64,000 nucleotides of DNA from Salinisphaera orenii subsp. orenii MK-B5. GTDB taxonomy: Bacteria; Pseudomonadota; Gammaproteobacteria; Nevskiales; Salinisphaeraceae. The translations under genes were made by a program, and so were the position numbers. Each line of letters begins with the position of its first letter. Within the stretch, counting starts at the first letter, position 1. Of the stretch, positions 60,344 to 64,000 are shown piece by piece. The DNA lies in contig NZ_AYKH01000023.1 in assembly GCF_003788635.1 (NCBI RefSeq), positions 1 to 64,000 on the forward strand, written 5' to 3'. Below the pieces are notes generated by a model. It was not told the DNA's origin. It saw only the letters and a program-made list of their open reading frames with translations, and ran no database searches.

Positions 60344-61100
60344 GCGCCCCGCCGATCACGTCGCGATCGAGCACCCAGCGTTGCATCGCCCAGCCGCAGG
60401 CCACGCCCAGCACCAGCCAGAACACGGCATTGGTCAGCCCGGCGGCCCAGACGAACTGGCCGTGAATCGTCTCCAGCGCGGCCGCGGTGGCGGCGTCGTG
60501 GCCGCCATAGGGCGAAGCGGGCATCTCCGGTGCGCCGAACAGATAGGGCAACGGCAGCAGCACGAGCGCCGGCAGCTTCCGCCAGCCCGGCGCGAAGACG
60601 GCGATGGCCAGGGCCGCCGCGGTCACCGCGGCCGTGAACAGCCACCAGAGCTGGCGCTCGGTCAGGCCGGCCGAGGCCGCGCCGGGCACCTCGGGCGGCA
60701 GCCCCAGCGAGGGCGCGACGAACACCACGGCGAAGCCGGCCAGCCCCCAGGCCGCGCCGGTGGCGGCGTTCACCGGTGCGCCGCGGCCGCGGGCGGCGAT
60801 ATACATGGCCACCATCAGCAACAGGCTGAAGCCGATGGCCACGCCCATGTTGGTGACGATCGTGAAGCCGATGCGCTGGGCGCCGTCGGCGGGCGCCCAG
60901 GCCGTGCCGTCACCGTGATGGCCGTGGCCAGCCTCGGCGCTGTGTTCGTGTTCGTGGCCATGGGCGTGCCCGTGGCCCTCGGCCTGGTGTTCGGCCGCGG
61001 CGATCAGCGGCGCGGTGGAGAACTGCTCGCCGAGACCGAGCAGCGCGCCCACGAGGGCGCCCACCAGCACGGCGCTGAGAATCAAGCGTCGAAAGAGCAT
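60330..61100 (-). CDS. cbtA: CbtA-family predicted cobalt transporter subunit
   Basis: About five transmembrane helices, first at LILSAVLVGALVGALLGLGEQ. A His-rich loop (about 42-65, 10 His in HGHAHGHEHEHSAEAGHGHHG) follows helix 1, probably periplasmic, suited to metal capture. CbtA is a known B12-riboswitch-linked cobalt transporter candidate that acts with CbtB. ATG 61100 has GGGA upstream; ATG 61118 would add six residues. 256 residues. Confidence 0.9.
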   Translation of the reverse strand: MLFRRLILSAVLVGALVGALLGLGEQFSTAPLIAAAEHQAEGHGHAHGHEHEHSAEAGHGHHGDGTAWAPADGAQRIGFTIVTNMGVAIGFSLLLMVAMYIAARGRGAPVNAATGAAWGLAGFAVVFVAPSLGLPPEVPGAASAGLTERQLWWLFTAAVTAAALAIAVFAPGWRKLPALVLLPLPYLFGAPEMPASPYGGHDAATAAALETIHGQFVWAAGLTNAVFWLVLGVACGWAMQRWVLDRDVIGGAHAAG

Positions 61101-61210
61101 CGCGTATCCCGTTGGCATGCACCGGAACGCCGCGGGTCGGCGGCCGGCGCGAATGATTCGGATGACTGGCAGCGCGCGCGGCGGGGCCGCGACGCGGGCG
61201 GGTCATCGGA

Positions 61211-61405
61211 TCAGTGGCAGGGGAAGGTCGCGGAGTGCCGGGTGTCGTGCGCCGCGTTGTGCACCGGCATCAGGTGCGAGAAGCCGACGCCGTAGACGAC
61301 GAACGCGCCGATGAGCGCCGCGCCGGCGAGCTGAACGATCTCACTGGAAATGGCCGTCGGCCGCGTCTGCGCGCTCCGGGCCGGATTCGACTGCTGGTTC
61401 TGCAT
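61211..61405 (-). CDS. cbtB: CbtB-family small cobalt transporter subunit
   Basis: 64 residues with one transmembrane helix (about 26-43) and the conserved His-rich C-terminus HNAAHDTRHSATFPCH, the CbtB signature thought to bind cobalt. First gene after the cobalamin riboswitch. ATG at 61405; a GTG at 61411 adds two residues. A 110-base gap separates it from cbtA. Confidence 0.93.
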   Translation of the reverse strand: MQNQQSNPARSAQTRPTAISSEIVQLAGAALIGAFVVYGVGFSHLMPVHNAAHDTRHSATFPCH

Positions 61406-61451
61406 GTACACACCCGTACGTCATGAGTTGTCGGCGATCGTGTGACCGCGT

Positions 61452-61640
61452 CGAGCCAGGGCCGGTCTCCGGGCTTGCGAGCGGGCGGATGCCCGGGTTC
61501 GCGCCTTCCCGCGCTGTGCGCAGTGGCCGTGTGCGAACCTGAATCGCTTACCGTTGCGGGGGCAGCAGTGGCCTGGTGCCCGTGGGCACGCACCACTTTC
61601 CCGATTATCCTTGTCCTGTCGGATCAAGGCACCCTGTCCG
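61452..61640 (-). ncRNA. Cobalamin (B12) riboswitch controlling the cbtB-cobN operon
   Basis: All conserved blocks occur in order on the minus strand: GGTGCC (61628-61633), ATCGGGAAAGTGGTG (61591-61605), CTGCCCCCGCAACGGTAAGCG (61545-61565), the B12-box core GCCACTGCGCAC (61516-61527), GGGAAGGCGCGAAC (61497-61510) and GCAAGCCCGGAGACCGGCC (61460-61478). Stems around these blocks can pair. It ends about 47 bases before cbtB. When adenosylcobalamin or a related cobamide is plentiful it should lower expression of the whole arm. Confidence 0.93.
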
Positions 61641-61745
61641 AGCGGAGTCTAGGCAGGCGCGCGCCCCCGGTCAAACCGCTGCCCGCGGATGGATCGGTGG
61701 GCATACGGGGTTCGATAACGCCTGTTCACGGTCCAGGGAGGCTCA

Positions 61746-62195
61746 GTGCCGTCGAATTCGTCATACGCTTCGGCACAACGAACACCGCTGTTCGTCGGCA
61801 TCGGTTGTCGACACGGCTGTGGGTCGGACGTGCTTCGACAGCTGCTCGACGAGACCGCGGCGGCGCTTGCCTTCGACATCCGTGATGTCCGGATCATCGC
61901 GAGTATCGTCGACAAGCGCGAGGCGCCGGCGCTGCGCGAGCTGGCCGCAGTCCTGGGCTGCGAACTCTGGTTCGGAACGGCGGCCCAACTCGCGCGTTTC
62001 GATGCGCGGGTGGCACGCCCGTCCGCCGCGGCCCGGGCGCGTTTCGGCGTGGCCAGTGTGGCCGAATGCGCCGCTCTTGCGGCTGCCGCTGCCTGCGGCG
62101 GCGATCGCGCGAAGACGCGGCTCCTCGGACCGCGCCGGGCCAGCGCCCGTGCCACCGTGGCTGTCGCCACCGATGCGCCAGAGGACGTACAGTAA
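61746..62195 (+). CDS. cobE: CobE / CbiG C-terminal-domain protein
   Basis: 149 residues of the CobE/GbiG C-terminal fold: LFVGIGCRHGCGSDVLRQLL (about 15-34), the IASIVDKREAPALRELA block, and GVASVAECAALAAA with the SVAE motif. CobE binds precorrin-type intermediates in the aerobic route; the same fold in CbiG helps acetaldehyde loss. GTG start at 61746 with GGGAGG at 61737-61742. Divergent from the riboswitch arm, 105 bases apart. Confidence 0.9.
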   Translation: MPSNSSYASAQRTPLFVGIGCRHGCGSDVLRQLLDETAAALAFDIRDVRIIASIVDKREAPALRELAAVLGCELWFGTAAQLARFDARVARPSAAARARFGVASVAECAALAAAAACGGDRAKTRLLGPRRASARATVAVATDAPEDVQ

Positions 62196-62221
62196 CGCTT
62201 CGCCCGAGACCACAGGTGCCC

Positions 62222-63388
62222 ATGGCGGGTCTGAACATCCAGCTCAACGCGGACGAGCGGCCGGCCGTGATCGGCGGCGGCGATCGTGCCGCGGCACGGC
62301 CGCTGGCGGCGCTCGCCCGCGCCGGGCTGACCGTGCGTCTGTGCTGCGCCAATCCCGAACCGTGGCTGCGTGATCTGATCGAGAGCCGGGCCATCGACTG
62401 GCGCCCACGGCCGGCGACGGCCGCCGACGTGGCCGCCGCGCGACTGGTGATCGCCGCCAGCGCCGAACCGGCATGCGTTCGCGATCTGCGCCGGCTGGCC
62501 ACCGACGCCGGCCGGCTGTTCCACGACGCCGTCACCGGCGGCGGCGATTTCGTCTTCGAACCGCCGGAGTCGACGCCCGCCGCGCGCGACGATCCCTGGC
62601 AGCATGTCCAGGTCTGTCTGGTCGGCGCCGGCCCCGGCGATCCGGGCCTGCTGACGCTGGACGGCGAGCGCGCCCTGCGCGGCGCCGACGTCGTTCTCTA
62701 CGACCGGCTGGTCTCGCCCCGGCTGCTGTCTTGGGCGCCGGCCCACGCGGAGCGTGTGTTCGTCGGCAAGCGCCGAGGTCATCACCATTACCGTCAGCCG
62801 GAGCTGAACCGCCACATGATCGCCCTGGCCCGCGCGGGCCGTCGCGTGCTGCGTCTCAAGGGCGGCGATCCGTTCGTGTTCGGGCGCGGCGGCGAGGAGC
62901 TGGTCGAACTGGCCGCGGCCGGGGTCGCCACCCGTGCGATCCCGGGCATCACCGCCGGTTCCGGCTGTGCGACCTACGCCGACATCCCGCTGACCCATCG
63001 CGATCACGCCGCCGGCTGCGAATTCCTCACCGCCCACGGCCAGGCCGGCGAGATGCGCCACGACTGGGCCGCGCTGGTGCGCAGCCGGCACACGCTGGTG
63101 ATCTACATGGGGGTAATGGCGCTGACCAATCTCTGTCCGGCGCTGGTGGCGCACGGGATGGATCCAGATACGCCGGCCGCCCTCATCGAGCGCGGTACCA
63201 CGCCGGAACAGCGGGTGCTCACGGGGTCCGTGACCAGCCTGCCTGCCACGGCGCGACGCCATACCGTCACCTCGCCGGCCGTGTTGATCGTGGGTTCGGT
63301 CGTGAGTCTGCGCGAGACGGTGCGCGCCGCGCGTCGCGGTCGCCTGCCCGACCCCGCCGTCGACCATCCGCCCGTACCCCGGGCTTGA
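62222..63388 (+). CDS. cobA: Uroporphyrinogen-III C-methyltransferase with eroded CysG N-domain
   Basis: C-terminal SUMT domain (about 130-380) methylates uroporphyrinogen III to precorrin-2: [35 protein letters not shown] and [21 protein letters not shown] are intact. The first 115 residues resemble the Rossmann part of CysG but with [10 protein letters not shown] in place of GGGxVAxRK, and the catalytic Asp region (VVDAP) is lost. The dimerisation domain of CysG is absent. It probably serves only as SUMT for cobalamin. ATG 62222; 388 residues. Confidence 0.9.
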   Translation: MAGLNIQLNADERPAVIGGGDRAAARPLAALARAGLTVRLCCANPEPWLRDLIESRAIDWRPRPATAADVAAARLVIAASAEPACVRDLRRLATDAGRLFHDAVTGGGDFVFEPPESTPAARDDPWQHVQVCLVGAGPGDPGLLTLDGERALRGADVVLYDRLVSPRLLSWAPAHAERVFVGKRRGHHHYRQPELNRHMIALARAGRRVLRLKGGDPFVFGRGGEELVELAAAGVATRAIPGITAGSGCATYADIPLTHRDHAAGCEFLTAHGQAGEMRHDWAALVRSRHTLVIYMGVMALTNLCPALVAHGMDPDTPAALIERGTTPEQRVLTGSVTSLPATARRHTVTSPAVLIVGSVVSLRETVRAARRGRLPDPAVDHPPVPRA

Positions 63389-63401
63389 CGCCGCAACGAC
63401 C

Positions 63402-64000
63402 ATGGCGATCCCCATGCGCGAAGAGACCGCAGAGAACGGCGATCGGCCGCTGCGCACCGGCTGGACCACGGGCGCCACGGCCACGGCCGCGGCGATGGCC
63501 GCCGCCTACCAAGTGCTGGCGGATCGCACGCTGGAACGCGTGCATCTGTCGCTGCCGAAAAATCGCGAAGCGGATCTGGACGTTCACGACTGCCGCCTGA
63601 TCACCCCGGGCGTCTGCGCCGAAGCCGGTCTGATCAAGGACGCCGGCGACGATCCGGACGCCACCCACGGCGCTCGGGTCTGGGTCCGGCTGACCCTGAC
63701 CGAGGCCCCCGGCGTCGTCTTCCGGGCCGGCGCCGGTGTGGGCACGGTGACCCGCGCGGGGCTGGCGCTGGCGATCGGCGAGCCGGCGATCAATCCCGTG
63801 CCGCGGCGCATGATCGACGAGCATCTGGCCCGCGTGGCGGCGGAACTGGGCCACACGGGCGGCTTCGACGTGACGGTCGGCGTCGACGACGGCGAAGCGA
63901 TCGCCCAGCGGACCATGAACGCGCGCCTCGGCATCCTCGGCGGGCTGTCGATCCTCGGCACGACGGGCATCGTGCGGCCGTTTTCCTGTGCCGCCTACAT
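63402..64000 (+). CDS. cbiD: Cobalt-precorrin-5B C1-methyltransferase CbiD (3' end beyond window)
   Basis: Incomplete at the right edge. The visible 199 residues have the CbiD start [18 protein letters not shown] (about 17-34), then [20 protein letters not shown] (about 84-95), [14 protein letters not shown] (about 112-125) and [17 protein letters not shown] near the break. CbiD belongs to the anaerobic pathway in Salmonella, but also occurs in the Pseudomonas pathway with CobN. ATG 63402; ATG 63414 is possible. Fourteen bases after cobA. Confidence 0.93.
   Translation, partial: MAIPMREETAENGDRPLRTGWTTGATATAAAMAAAYQVLADRTLERVHLSLPKNREADLDVHDCRLITPGVCAEAGLIKDAGDDPDATHGARVWVRLTLTEAPGVVFRAGAGVGTVTRAGLALAIGEPAINPVPRRMIDEHLARVAAELGHTGGFDVTVGVDDGEAIAQRTMNARLGILGGLSILGTTGIVRPFSCAAY

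Overview
The window comes from a high-GC bacterial chromosome. Nearly all gene families point to a gammaproteobacterium: pstCAB-phoU, PBP1b beside a TPR lipoprotein, yoaA-tsaB, rsmJ, the YbaZ-like Atl protein, typA, imuA-imuB-dnaE2 and a Pseudomonas-like cobalamin gene set. A Salinisphaera-like or Pseudomonas-related marine or saline lineage is my inference; there is no rRNA to test it. No tRNA, rRNA, CRISPR array, transposase or phage gene was found.

Layout. 22-4093: phosphate-specific transport operon (pstC, pstA, pstB, phoU). 4125-10232: a tightly overlapping row with PBP1b, a PBP1b-activator-like lipoprotein, a DinG/YoaA helicase, TsaB and a gamma-carbonic-anhydrase-like protein. 10205-13724: rsmJ, transaldolase, two small unknown genes and a CoA-type Nudix hydrolase. 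13790-21334 (minus strand): SPFH/NfeD membrane pair, orphan ParA, sirtuin, GNAT-nitrilase fusion and typA. 21476-31579: mixed single genes, including an MFS transporter, an Nramp metal transporter behind a clear MntR-type operator, a PhoD-like phosphatase, an EF-hand protein, an HSL esterase, a PAS-GGDEF cyclase and a prolyl iminopeptidase.

31635-37521 (minus strand) is a TAXI-TRAP transporter operon that continues into both subunits of a CoA-transferase and an unrecognised polytopic membrane protein. It looks like an uptake-and-activation unit for a carboxylic acid. 38260-44526 holds beta-oxidation-type enzymes (enoyl-CoA hydratase, HSD10-like dehydrogenase, thiolase), further reductases, an Atl DNA-repair protein and a glyoxalase-fold protein. 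45431-50722 is the SOS mutasome imuA-imuB-dnaE2, with a perfect LexA box on its promoter.

52329-64000 is a cobalt/cobalamin locus with two divergent arms. The minus arm starts with a cobalamin riboswitch and reads cbtB-cbtA-chlID-cobB-cobW-cobN (cobalt uptake, a,c-diamide synthesis, cobalt insertion). The plus arm reads cobE-cobA-cbiD and runs off the window. The mix of CobN/ChlID with CbiD resembles the Pseudomonas version of the pathway. I saw no wholly new defence or mobile system. The best leads are the TAXI/CoA-transferase/membrane-protein operon, the eroded CysG-SUMT fusion, the LexA-controlled and apparently leaderless imuA start, and the LOV-like cyclase.
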